Shown in pieces: positions 8,327 to 15,882 of a stretch of DNA of 64,000 nt. Origin of the DNA: Streptomyces griseorubiginosus (GTDB lineage Bacteria; Actinomycetota; Actinomycetes; Streptomycetales; Streptomycetaceae); the NCBI RefSeq assembly GCF_001514195.1, contig NZ_KQ948734.1:898462-962461 (forward strand), given 5' to 3'. The notes under the pieces are model-generated. The model worked only from the letters and a program-made list of their open reading frames with translations, was not told the origin of the DNA and did not search any database. Made by a program: the position numbers and the translations under genes. The first letter of the stretch is position 1. Each line of letters begins with the position of its first letter.

Positions 8327-8444
8327 GCCCTGTCGAGAAAACCTTTCCCGAACCCTGTCGAGAATCCGTCCCCGGCTCCGACGTCCCCTGTGAGAGCCGC
8401 CCGGCCCGGGTGGCCGAGCCGATCGACGCCGAAGGAGCGGAATC

Positions 8445-8858
8445 ATGAAGTACCTGGTGATGGTGCAGGCGACGCAGGCGGACTACGAGGCCATGCGCGG
8501 CAAGGGCTCCGAGCATTCCCCCGTCTGGGGCGAGCAGGAGATCCAGGCGATGTACGCCTTCATGGGCGCCATCAACAACGACCTCTCCGAGACCGGCGAG
8601 TTCCTCGACGCCCAGGGTCTCGCCGAGCCCGCGAAGATCCGGCACGTCAGCCGGGACGCGGACGGCAAGGCGGTGATCACCGACGGCCCGTACGGCGAGA
8701 CCAAGGAGCTGATGTGCGGCTACTGGGTCCTGGAGTGCGAGAGCCTGGAGCGGGTCACGGAGATCGCCGAGCGGATCGCCCAGTGCCCCCAGCCCGCCGG
8801 TGCCCCCGAGTACCCGGTGGTGATCCGGCCCATCCTGGACGGCGCCGGGGACATCTGA
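8445..8858 (+). CDS. YCII/DGPF-domain protein
   Basis: Protein of 137 residues, beginning MKYLVMVQATQADYEAM and carrying the family hallmark TDGPYGETKELMCGYWVLE, i.e. DGPF-like (here DGPY). These small ferredoxin-fold proteins are the conserved neighbours of ECF42 sigma factors; their activity is unknown. GAAGGAG lies 7 nt before ATG 8445. The ECF gene starts 5 nt after its stop, so they form an operon. Confidence 0.9.
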   Translation: MKYLVMVQATQADYEAMRGKGSEHSPVWGEQEIQAMYAFMGAINNDLSETGEFLDAQGLAEPAKIRHVSRDADGKAVITDGPYGETKELMCGYWVLECESLERVTEIAERIAQCPQPAGAPEYPVVIRPILDGAGDI

Positions 8859-8863
8859 GACCC

Positions 8864-10402
8864 GTGCCGGGAACCACCGCGATCGAGGACCTGCTGCGCC
8901 TGCACGCGCCGCAGGTCCTCGGCGCGCTGGTCCGGCGGTACGGCCGCTTCGACGCCGCCGAGGACGCCGTACAGGAGGCACTGCTGGCCGCGGCCGGACA
9001 GTGGCCGGCCGCGGGAGTGCCGGACAATCCGCGCGGCTGGCTCATCAGGGTGGCCTCGCGGCGGCTGACGGACGCGCTGCGCGCGGAGGAGGCCCGGCGG
9101 GCCCGGGAGGAGCGGGCGGCGGCGCTGGACCTGCGGGTCACGGCCGTCGCCGACCGTGCGCCGCGCGAGGACGACACCCTGTCGCTGCTGTTCCTGTGCT
9201 GCCATCCCGACCTCAGCGCGTCCGCGCAGATCGCGCTCACCCTGCGCGCGGTCGGCGGTCTGACCACGGCGGAGATCGCCCGGGCCTATCTCGTCCCCGA
9301 GGCCACGATGGCGCAGCGCGTCAGCCGGGCCAAGCAGAAGGTGCGGGGCGTGCGGTTCGGGCGCCCCGACCGGTGGGAGGAGCGGCTGCCCGCGGTCCTG
9401 CACACCCTCTACCTGATCTTCAACGAGGGGCATACGGCGACCTCCGGACCCGCGCTCCAGCGGCACGACCTCGCCGGCGAGGCGATCCGGCTGACCCGCA
9501 CGGTCCACCGGCTCCTGCCCGACGACTGCGAGACCGCGGGCCTGCTCGCCCTGATGCTCCTCACCGACGCCCGCCGCGACGCCCGCACCGGCCCGGACGG
9601 CGACCTCGTCCCCCTCGACGAACAGGACCGCGCCCGCTGGGACGGGGCGGCGATCGAGGAGGGCGTCGCGCTGGTCACCCGGACGCTGGCCCGCCACCGT
9701 GCCGGGCCCTACCAGATCCGCGCGGCCATCGCCGCCGTGCACGACGAGGCGCCCTCGGCGCAGGAGACCGACTGGCGGGAGATCCTCGGGCTCTACGACG
9801 TTCTCGTACGGCTGGTTCCCGGGCCCGTGGAGCGGCTGAACCGGGCGGTCGCGGTGGCCATGGTCCACGGTCCGCAGGCGGGGCTCGCCGAACTGGACCG
9901 GCTGCCCGACGAGTTGGGCCACCGGCTGGACGCCGTACGCGGGCACCTGCTGGAGCGGGCCGGTGCCCGTCAGGAGGCGCGGGCCGCCTACGCGTCGGCG
10001 GCCGCCAGGACGCTGAGCCTGCCCGAGCAGCGGTACTTGCAGGCGCGGGCGGCCCGGCTCAGGCCGTACCGTGACGGCATGTCCACAACGGAGCCCATCG
10101 TGCACCTCACCGAACGCTTCCTCTGGGAGGAGGCGCAGGCCAAGGGCACCTACGAGATCTCCACGCGCGGCCGCACCCTCCAGGAGGAGGGGTTCATCCA
10201 CTGCTCGACGCGCGAGCAGCTGCCGCGCACGGCCGCCGCGTTCTTCGCCGACGTGCCCGACCTCGTGGTCCTCGTCATCGACCCCGCACTCCTCGACGTA
10301 CCCCTGAAGTACGAGGCCCCCGAGCCCGGCGCCGAGGAGTTCCCGCACATCTACGGCCCGCTTCCGGTGTCCGCGGTCGTGGACGTGGAGCCGTGGGGGT
10401 GA
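8864..10402 (+). CDS. ECF42-type RNA polymerase sigma factor fused in frame to a DUF952 domain
   Basis: Protein of 512 residues. Residues about 10-75 are sigma2 (AEDAVQEALLAA, GWLIRVASRRLTDALR), about 110-165 sigma4 (LTLRAVGGLTTAEIARAYLV), then the long helical TPR-like extension of ECF42 proteins, ending with QRYLQARAARLRPY near residue 402. The frame then continues without a stop through MSTTEPIVHLTERFLWEEAQ into a complete DUF952 domain (EGFIHCSTREQL, FPHIYGPLP) of about 107 residues. Ordinary ECF42 proteins end where the extension ends. ATG 10079 could start DUF952 separately. Start is GTG 8864, tightly linked to the YCII gene. Confidence 0.88.
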   Translation: MPGTTAIEDLLRLHAPQVLGALVRRYGRFDAAEDAVQEALLAAAGQWPAAGVPDNPRGWLIRVASRRLTDALRAEEARRAREERAAALDLRVTAVADRAPREDDTLSLLFLCCHPDLSASAQIALTLRAVGGLTTAEIARAYLVPEATMAQRVSRAKQKVRGVRFGRPDRWEERLPAVLHTLYLIFNEGHTATSGPALQRHDLAGEAIRLTRTVHRLLPDDCETAGLLALMLLTDARRDARTGPDGDLVPLDEQDRARWDGAAIEEGVALVTRTLARHRAGPYQIRAAIAAVHDEAPSAQETDWREILGLYDVLVRLVPGPVERLNRAVAVAMVHGPQAGLAELDRLPDELGHRLDAVRGHLLERAGARQEARAAYASAAARTLSLPEQRYLQARAARLRPYRDGMSTTEPIVHLTERFLWEEAQAKGTYEISTRGRTLQEEGFIHCSTREQLPRTAAAFFADVPDLVVLVIDPALLDVPLKYEAPEPGAEEFPHIYGPLPVSAVVDVEPWG

Positions 10403-10635
10403 CGGGACGCCGCAGCCGGTTATGGCGCTGGGCGCTGCTCGTCTGGGCGGTTCTCGTGGTCGTCGCGGGCGGGCTCACGCTGTGGCTCCAGGACTCCACC
10501 GAGCCCCCGGGGCCGTACGTGTGGGAGGAGACCAGTCCGACGCCCTCGCTGCCGGACGGGTGGAGGTCGGCGTGCCCCGACGTCACCCCCGACGAGCAGG
10601 GGTGGGGCGCCTGCCTGACAGTCACCTCCGGCTAG
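10399..10635 (+). CDS. Small single-pass membrane protein
   Basis: A 78-residue protein: a basic N terminus, one hydrophobic segment at about residues 9-30 (LLVWAVLVVVAGGLTLWLQ), then a short Pro/Glu/Trp-rich outer part containing two Cys. Start GTG 10399 overlaps the preceding stop (GTGA), suggesting coupling to the sigma/DUF952 gene. Its end overlaps the convergent VOC gene by 14 nt. Function unknown. Confidence 0.6.
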   Translation: MTGRRSRLWRWALLVWAVLVVVAGGLTLWLQDSTEPPGPYVWEETSPTPSLPDGWRSACPDVTPDEQGWGACLTVTSG

Positions 10636-11365
10636 GCAGCCCACCCGTCTCCGGGTCCCGGCCCGTCAGGCAGTACAGGCCGCCCGCCGGGTCCCGCAGC
10701 ACCGTCCAGCTCCGGCCCTCGGCGACGAACTCGGCGCCCAGGCGCTCGTGTTCGGCCCGTGTCGCCCCGATGTCCGCGCAGGCCAGGTCCAGGTGGGCGG
10801 AGGCGGGGCGTTCCTCCTCCAGGCGCTGGAGGAGGATGCGGACGGGGAAGCCGGCCGGCGGCCTCAGCACGTGGAACTCGGGGAGCGAGCCGGGAAAGGA
10901 CTCCCAGTCGGGCAACAGGGCGGTCCAGAAAGCGACTTCGGCCTCGTGGAGGGACGGCGGGACGTCCAGGCAGACCTGGTCCAGGCGGGTGCCCCGGAAC
11001 ACCGGCTGGCGGGCCGACTGCCCCCGCCAGGGATCGGCGCAGAACAACTGGCCCGCGGGGGAGCGCAGTACCACCAACGTCCCCTGATCGGCGACCACAT
11101 GCGCGCCGAGCGCCTCCGCCGTCCTCGCGAACTCCCGTACGTCGTCGACGCAGAAGTCGAGATGCGCACCGCCGGGCCCGGAGGCGACGGCCTGGATCTT
11201 GACGCAGGCGTCGGTCCCGTCGGCGGGCAGCAGGGTCACGAACTCCCGCCGCTCGCCCCTGAATTCGGAGAGACGGGTGCCCGTGACGCCGGCCCAGAAG
11301 TCGCAGGCCTGGGCGAAGCGGGGGACGGGCCGGTCCACGAAGGCGTAAGTCCAGCGCGTGGTCAT
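10622..11365 (-). CDS. VOC (glyoxalase/bleomycin resistance-like) protein, two modules
   Basis: Protein of 247 residues with two repeats of the vicinal-oxygen-chelate fold, each ending in a characteristic return strand: HLDFCVDDVREF..VVLRSPAGQLFCADP and HLDLACADIGAT..TVLRDPAGGLYCLTG. Catalytic metal ligands cannot be assigned with confidence; many such proteins bind small molecules without turning them over. ATG 11365 is preceded by TACGAT (11378-11373) with a 7-nt gap, hence probably leaderless. Confidence 0.75.
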   Translation of the reverse strand: MTTRWTYAFVDRPVPRFAQACDFWAGVTGTRLSEFRGERREFVTLLPADGTDACVKIQAVASGPGGAHLDFCVDDVREFARTAEALGAHVVADQGTLVVLRSPAGQLFCADPWRGQSARQPVFRGTRLDQVCLDVPPSLHEAEVAFWTALLPDWESFPGSLPEFHVLRPPAGFPVRILLQRLEEERPASAHLDLACADIGATRAEHERLGAEFVAEGRSWTVLRDPAGGLYCLTGRDPETGGLPSRR

Positions 11366-11388
11366 GCCGGTGATCGTATGCGCCCTGA

Positions 11389-11419
11389 AGGGGCGCGGGG
11401 AACTGCGACCAGCCACGAC
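11389..11419 (+). repeat. Copy of the dispersed GGGGCGCGGGGAACTGCG element
   Basis: Contains AGGGGCGCGGGGAACTGCG followed by a variant of the CGACCAGCCACGAC arm; the same element recurs at 22040, 22322, 61831 and 61931. It lies between two leftward VOC genes. Confidence 0.7.
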
Positions 11420-11442
11420 GACGCCGCGGGCAGCCGACGGAC

Positions 11443-11859
11443 TCAGCTGCCCCCGACCTGCATGAACCGCAGCATGTTCCCCGCCGGGTCCCGGAACGCG
11501 CAGTCCCGCACCCCGTACGGCATGTCCATCGGCTCCTGGATCACCTCGGCCCCGGACTCCCGCACGCGCGCGAACAACGCGTCGCAGTCCGTGGTCGTGA
11601 AGTTGACCCCGCGCAACAGCCCCTTCGCCAGCAGCCGGGCCATCGCCTCCTTGTCCGCGGGCGACGCGTCCGGATCAGCCGCCGGTGGCTCCAGGACGAT
11701 GTCCACGTCCGGCTGGAGCGGCGAGCCGACCGTCACCCACCGCATCCCCTCGTACCCGACGTCGTTGCGCACCTCCATGCCCAGGACGTCCCGGTAGAAC
11801 GCGATCGCCTTGTCGTGGTCGTCGACGGCGATGAAGCAGTTCTTGAGTTTGATGTCCAT
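11443..11859 (-). CDS. VOC family protein
   Basis: A single-module 138-residue VOC protein: IKLKNCFIAVDDHDKAIAFY, DVLGMEVRNDV, and end AFRDPAGNMLRFMQ. Fold typical of glyoxalase-like proteins acting on, or binding, small molecules. ATG 11859 is preceded by TAACGT (11871-11866) at 6 nt, so leaderless. The AraC-type gene directly upstream is on the same strand 45 nt away and may regulate it. Confidence 0.8.
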   Translation of the reverse strand: MDIKLKNCFIAVDDHDKAIAFYRDVLGMEVRNDVGYEGMRWVTVGSPLQPDVDIVLEPPAADPDASPADKEAMARLLAKGLLRGVNFTTTDCDALFARVRESGAEVIQEPMDMPYGVRDCAFRDPAGNMLRFMQVGGS

Positions 11860-11904
11860 GGGTTCACGTTAGGCCCGCCGAGGGCGGGTCCGCCTGGGGA
11901 CCGC

Positions 11905-12300
11905 TCAGGTCCTTCGGGGCCGGGTGTGCCGGCGGACCACGCACGGCGGGATGTCCGCGAGTTCCTCGTGCGGGCGGGCCCGGTACGCGCTCGGTGTCTC
12001 GCCCACCAGCTCCGTGAACCGTGAGCTGAAGGACCCGAGGGAGGTGCAGCCGACCGCCATGCAGACCTCGGTGACCGACAGGTCGCCCCGCCGCAGCAGC
12101 GCCTTCGCGCGCTCGATGCGCCGGGTCATGAGATAGCCGTACGGCGTCTCCCCGAACTCCGCGCGGAAGCTGCGCTGGAAGTGTCCGGGGGACATCAGCG
12201 CGGTGCGGGCGAGCGCGGGCACGTCCAGCGGCTCGGTGTACTCGCGGTCCATCCGGTCCCGCGCCTGCCGCAGCCGCACCAGGTCCTCGACGCTCACCAT
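11905..12300 (-). CDS. AraC-family transcriptional regulator (DNA-binding domain only)
   Basis: A 131-residue protein consisting of the double HTH of AraC/XylS proteins: LDVPALARTALMSPGHFQRSFRAEFGETPYGYLMTRRIERA and SVTEVCMAVGCTSLGSFSSRFTELVGETPSAYR. No effector-binding domain is present. Similar stand-alone HTH proteins are often linked to VOC genes, as here. ATG 12300 chosen; GTG codons lie further upstream. Confidence 0.85.
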   Translation of the reverse strand: MVSVEDLVRLRQARDRMDREYTEPLDVPALARTALMSPGHFQRSFRAEFGETPYGYLMTRRIERAKALLRRGDLSVTEVCMAVGCTSLGSFSSRFTELVGETPSAYRARPHEELADIPPCVVRRHTRPRRT

Positions 12301-12416
12301 GACACGCTCACCATCACGCCAGCATCGCACGACGCTCACCGGTCGGGTGCGTGGACCTGGAACGGGCTTTGCCTCGCGTTCGCCTCCCGTACGGAAGCGC
12401 TTGCTCCCATGAGGGC

Positions 12417-13571
12417 ATGGACCACATCACGTTCCTCGTGGCGGTCGTCATCGTCACGGCTCTGGCCTTCGACTTCACCAACGGATTCCACGACACGGCC
12501 AACGCGATGGCGACGTCCATCGCGACCGGCGCACTGAAACCCAGGACCGCGGTCCTGGTGAGCGGCGCCCTCAACATCGTGGGCGCCTTCCTGTCGACCG
12601 AGGTCGCCAGGACGATCTCCGGCGGCATCGTGGACGACACCCTCGTCTCACCCGGGATGATCTTCGCGGGGCTGGTCGGAGCGATCCTGTGGAACCTGCT
12701 GACCTGGCTGATCGGTCTCCCGTCGAGCTCGTCGCACGCGCTCTTCGGCGGCCTGATCGGCGCGGTCTGGGTCGGGGCGGGTCAACACGGCGTGCACTTC
12801 GACAAGGTCGTCGAGAAGATCCTGCTCCCGGCCGTGGCCTCCCCGGTGGTGGCGGGTCTCGCGGCCCTGCTCGCCACCTTCCTCGCCTACAAGCTGACCG
12901 CCCGCGCCCGCAGGGACTCGGTGACCAAGGGCTTCCGGCTCGGCCAGATCGCCTCCGCGTCCCTCGTCTCCCTCGCGCACGGCACCAACGACGCCCAGAA
13001 GACCATGGGCGTCATCACGCTCACCCTCATCTCCGCGGGCGCGCTCGGTCCCGACGCCGGTCCGCCGGTGTGGGTCATCGCCTCCGCCGGCCTCGCCATC
13101 GGTCTCGGCACCTACCTCGGCGGCTGGCGGATCATCCGCACCATGGGCAAGGGGCTCACCGAGATCCAGTCCCCGCAGGGCTTCGCCGCCGAGACCGCGT
13201 CCACGGCGGTCATCCTGACCTCCGCCCACCTCGGCTTCGCGCTGTCCACCACGCAGGTCGCCTCCGGCAGCATCCTCGGCGCGGGCCTCGGCCGGCGGCT
13301 CGCGGAGGTCCGCTGGGGCGTGGCCGGCCGGATGGTCCTGGCCTGGCTGATCACCCTGCCCGCCGCCGCGCTGGTGGGCGGCCTCTCCGCGAGCGCGGTC
13401 AAGCACGGCGGCAACCTCGGCACCGTCGTCGTCGCCCTGGTCGGCGTGGCCGTCGCCGGGGGCATCGTGCTGCTGTCCCGCCGCAATCCGGTGAGCGCGC
13501 ACAACGTCAACGACACCCACGAGGTCACCCTCCGCACCGAGCCGCCGGCCCGTGTCCGCACGGCCGCCTGA
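12417..13571 (+). CDS. PiT-family inorganic phosphate transporter
   Basis: Protein of 384 residues with about ten membrane segments. The two PiT signatures are visible: FDFTNGFHDTANAMATSIATGAL near the N terminus and SLAHGTNDAQKTMGVITL in the second half (GxNDAxK). It takes up phosphate (often as metal-phosphate) with a cation gradient. It leads a three-gene run with a small membrane protein and PPK2 (gaps of 21 and 26 nt), linking low-affinity uptake with polyphosphate use. ATG 12417 chosen from the MDHITFLVAVV start. Confidence 0.9.
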   Translation: MDHITFLVAVVIVTALAFDFTNGFHDTANAMATSIATGALKPRTAVLVSGALNIVGAFLSTEVARTISGGIVDDTLVSPGMIFAGLVGAILWNLLTWLIGLPSSSSHALFGGLIGAVWVGAGQHGVHFDKVVEKILLPAVASPVVAGLAALLATFLAYKLTARARRDSVTKGFRLGQIASASLVSLAHGTNDAQKTMGVITLTLISAGALGPDAGPPVWVIASAGLAIGLGTYLGGWRIIRTMGKGLTEIQSPQGFAAETASTAVILTSAHLGFALSTTQVASGSILGAGLGRRLAEVRWGVAGRMVLAWLITLPAAALVGGLSASAVKHGGNLGTVVVALVGVAVAGGIVLLSRRNPVSAHNVNDTHEVTLRTEPPARVRTAA

Positions 13572-13592
13572 GCCTCCCCAGGAGTTCCTGTC

Positions 13593-13826
13593 ATGAGCAT
13601 CGACTGGTCCGCACTCGGCCAGGTCACCGCGGTGAGCGTGGGTGTCACCGTCGCCGTGGTCGTCGTCTTCGCCCTCGGGGTACTCGGCCTCGCCCGATTC
13701 GAGGGAGCGAGGGAGGATGGCACCAGCACGTCGACTCTCGGCGTCGCCCAGGCCGGCCTCTGCTTCCTGGCCTGCGCGGCGGTGGTGGCGTACGGCATCC
13801 ATCTGATCGTGCCGCAGTTCCACTGA
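13593..13826 (+). CDS. Small two-pass membrane protein of the phosphate operon
   Basis: A 77-residue protein with two hydrophobic segments (about 12-34 and 49-68) and a short polar loop (RFEGAREDGTSTSTLG). It lies between a PiT transporter and PPK2 with short gaps and looks cotranscribed. Function unknown; perhaps an accessory subunit of the transporter. Confidence 0.8.
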   Translation: MSIDWSALGQVTAVSVGVTVAVVVVFALGVLGLARFEGAREDGTSTSTLGVAQAGLCFLACAAVVAYGIHLIVPQFH

Positions 13827-13852
13827 CCCACCGAGATGAGAGGGGACCCAGG

Positions 13853-14725
13853 ATGACGCCTCTGCTGACCGACCTGAAGGTCGACTACACCGATCCCGAC
13901 GAACCCGTGCTCATCCGCCCGGACGGCAGCCCGATCGACACCTGGCGGGAGAACTACCCCTACGAGCACCGCATGGAGCGCAAGGAGTACGACTGGCACA
14001 AGCGGCTCCAGCAGATCGAACTCCTGAAGCTCCAGAGCTGGGTCAAGGAGACCGGACGCCGGCTCGTCATCGTCTTCGAGGGACGGGACGCGGCCGGCAA
14101 GGGCGGCACCATCAAGCGCTTCACGGAGCACCTGAACCCCCGTGGCGCCCGCGTGGTGGCGCTGGAGAAGCCGACCGAGCGCGAGCGCGGGCAGTGGTAC
14201 TTCCAGCGGTACGTCGAACACCTGCCGACCGCCGGCGAGATCGTGCTGTTCGACCGGTCCTGGTACAACCGGGCCGGCGTGGAGCGGGTCATGGGCTTCT
14301 GCACCGACGACGAGTACCGGCGCTTCATGCGGCAGGCCCCGCTGTTCGAGCGGATGCTCGTGGACGACGGCGTGGACCTGCTGAAGTTCTGGTTCTCGGT
14401 CTCCCAGGGCGAGCAGCGCACCCGCTTCACGATCCGCCAGATCGATCCCGTACGGCAGTGGAAGCTCAGCCCCATGGACCTGGCCTCCCTGGACCGCTGG
14501 GACGACTACACCGCCGCCAAGGTCGCCATGTTCCGTGAGACGGACACGCAGTTCGCCCCCTGGACGGTGGTCAAGAGCAACGACAAGAAGCGCGCCCGCG
14601 TCGAGGCCATGCGCAGCGTCCTGGCCCGCTTCGACTACTCCGACAAGGACGAGGAGGTCGTCGGCACCCCGGACCCGCGGATCGTGGGAGCGGCGGCGGG
14701 GCTGCTGGAGGCGGGGGAGCACTGA
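13853..14725 (+). CDS. ppk2: Polyphosphate kinase 2 (PPK2)
   Basis: Protein of 290 residues. Walker A is EGRDAAGKGGTIKRF (residues 76-90) and the Walker B/lid region FDRSWYNRAGVERV (133-146), both typical of PPK2; a further KFWFSVSQGEQRTRF region is also conserved. PPK2 enzymes transfer phosphate between polyphosphate and nucleotides, often driving NDP/NMP phosphorylation. GAGGGGA precedes ATG 13853. Downstream a strong hairpin separates it from sodN. Confidence 0.92.
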   Translation: MTPLLTDLKVDYTDPDEPVLIRPDGSPIDTWRENYPYEHRMERKEYDWHKRLQQIELLKLQSWVKETGRRLVIVFEGRDAAGKGGTIKRFTEHLNPRGARVVALEKPTERERGQWYFQRYVEHLPTAGEIVLFDRSWYNRAGVERVMGFCTDDEYRRFMRQAPLFERMLVDDGVDLLKFWFSVSQGEQRTRFTIRQIDPVRQWKLSPMDLASLDRWDDYTAAKVAMFRETDTQFAPWTVVKSNDKKRARVEAMRSVLARFDYSDKDEEVVGTPDPRIVGAAAGLLEAGEH

Positions 14726-14811
14726 GGGTCCTCTGCGCAGGCGTGGCCGCGCCCTGTGGTCGGTACAGCACGAAGCGGCCCGAACGCACGAAGCGGCCCG
14801 AACAGCGCGAA

Positions 14812-14841
14812 GGGGCCCGGACGGTGAACCGTCCGGGCCCC
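14812..14841. terminator. Strong bidirectional hairpin between ppk2 and sodN
   Basis: A perfect 14-pair stem, GGGGCCCGGACGGT with ACCGTCCGGGCCCC, around a 2-nt GA spacer. It lies between convergent ppk2 and sodN and would end both transcripts. On the ppk2 side it is preceded by two near-copies of CGAAGCGGCCCGAAC. Confidence 0.8.
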
Positions 14842-14903
14842 TTCGACCGCCTTCGGATCCGCGATGGTGCACCGATCGCCGACCAGGCGGAGCAGGCCTT
14901 GGG
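14812..14903 (-). ncRNA. Probable s-SodF small RNA / sodN 3' UTR
   Basis: From the sodN stop to the far arm of the hairpin is 92 nt. In S. coelicolor a stable RNA of about 90 nt (s-SodF) is cut from the sodN 3' UTR and pairs with the start region of sodF mRNA, so that nickel, which Nur senses, switches between the Ni and Fe enzymes. The length and hairpin end here match that description. Complementarity to sodF cannot be tested because sodF is not in the window. Confidence 0.5.
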
Positions 14904-15299
14904 TCAGGCCTTCTTGGTCTCCCAGAAGATCTTGTCGATCTGGGCGATGTAGTCCAGAGCCTTCTGGCCGGTCGCCGGGTCGGTCGACGCCTTGGCGGCC
15001 GAGAGGGCCTTCAGGGTGTCGTTGACCAGCTGGTGCAGCTCCGGGTACTTCTCGAAGTGCGGGGGCTTGAAGTAGTCGCTCCAGAGCACGGAAACGTGGT
15101 GCTTCGCGAGCTCGGCGCGCTGCTCCTTGATGACCGTGGCACGCGCCTGGAAGTGCGGGTCGTCGTTGGCGGCCATCTTCTCCTGCACGGCCTTCACCGA
15201 CTCCGCCTCGATGCGGGCCTGGGCCGGGTCGTACACACCGCAGGGCAGGTCGCAGTGTGCGCTGACCTTGACCTTGGGGGCAAACAGGCGGGAAAGCAT
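14904..15299 (-). CDS. sodN: Nickel superoxide dismutase
   Basis: Precursor of 131 residues. A 14-residue leader MLSRLFAPKVKVSA precedes HCDLPCGVYDP, the nickel hook: after cleavage His1, Cys2 and Cys6 bind Ni. The rest is the four-helix bundle that forms a hexamer. It disproportionates superoxide in the cytoplasm. Cleavage of the leader needs the peptidase encoded divergently 145 nt away. GAGGAAGG lies upstream of ATG 15299. A TAATGT -10-like box lies about 50 nt upstream. Confidence 0.97.
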   Translation of the reverse strand: MLSRLFAPKVKVSAHCDLPCGVYDPAQARIEAESVKAVQEKMAANDDPHFQARATVIKEQRAELAKHHVSVLWSDYFKPPHFEKYPELHQLVNDTLKALSAAKASTDPATGQKALDYIAQIDKIFWETKKA

Positions 15300-15444
15300 G
15301 GAGCATTCCTTCCTCGTGATCGTCTTCTCAGGTGCGACATTACTCCCTGGGAGAGCCGAATTCGCGAGTGCCCCCATGGGCTTAGGACAAAAGTCCGGGG
15401 TCAGACTGAGACTGGTGGATGAACGTACCGGGGAGGTGCCGGGG

Positions 15445-15882
15445 ATGCCGGAGCTGTCGCAGGAGACCGAGCGGGGGAGGTCCTTGCTGCCCTTCCTCGG
15501 GGTGGCCGAGGTGACCGGGCCGTCGATGGTGCCCACGCTCCAGCACGGGGACCAGCTCGTCGTGCACTGGGGGGCCAGGGTCGGGATCGGCGACATCGTG
15601 GTCCTCAGGCATCCGTTCCAGCAGGACCTGCTCGTCGTCAAGCGGGCCGTGGAGCGCCGCGAGGGCGGCTGGTGGGTGCTCGGCGACAACGCGTTCGCGG
15701 GCGGCGACAGCACCGACTACGGCGTCGTACCGGAGGACCTCGTGCTGGGGAAGGCCCGGCTCAGGTACCGGCCGCTCAGGCCCGGTCAGCGCTCGCCGCT
15801 GGCCGCCGTGCGCTGGGCGGTGTCCGCGGTGCGGCCGCTGTTCGCCGACCGGTCGGCCTCCAGGCGCTTGCGGGCCCGGTAG
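15445..15882 (+). CDS. sodX: Signal peptidase S26-like Ni-SOD maturation protease (SodX)
   Basis: Protein of about 145 residues with the S26 serine-lysine dyad: TGPSMVPTLQHGD (Ser27) and LVVKRAV (Lys66), then GDNAFAGGDSTDYG as box E. It lacks a long membrane anchor, as expected for SodX, which removes the Ni-SOD leader in the cytoplasm. Start ATG 15445 follows GGGAGG; upstream in-frame starts exist. It is divergent from sodN. Its last 97 nt overlap the convergent CGNR gene. Confidence 0.85.
   Translation: MPELSQETERGRSLLPFLGVAEVTGPSMVPTLQHGDQLVVHWGARVGIGDIVVLRHPFQQDLLVVKRAVERREGGWWVLGDNAFAGGDSTDYGVVPEDLVLGKARLRYRPLRPGQRSPLAAVRWAVSAVRPLFADRSASRRLRAR

Noticed and set aside
8390..8863. Long frame joining the YCII region to the sigma gene
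   Set aside because: The frame through 8390-8863 is out of phase with the clear YCII gene; the sigma gene starts at GTG 8864.
12301..12416. PHO box (GTTCACC direct repeats) before the phosphate transporter
   Set aside because: Only single GCTCACC-like pieces; no 11-bp direct repeat.
15300..15444. Nur operator between sodN and sodX
   Set aside because: No clear TTGCAA-type dyad; regulation by Nur may still act through other sites.
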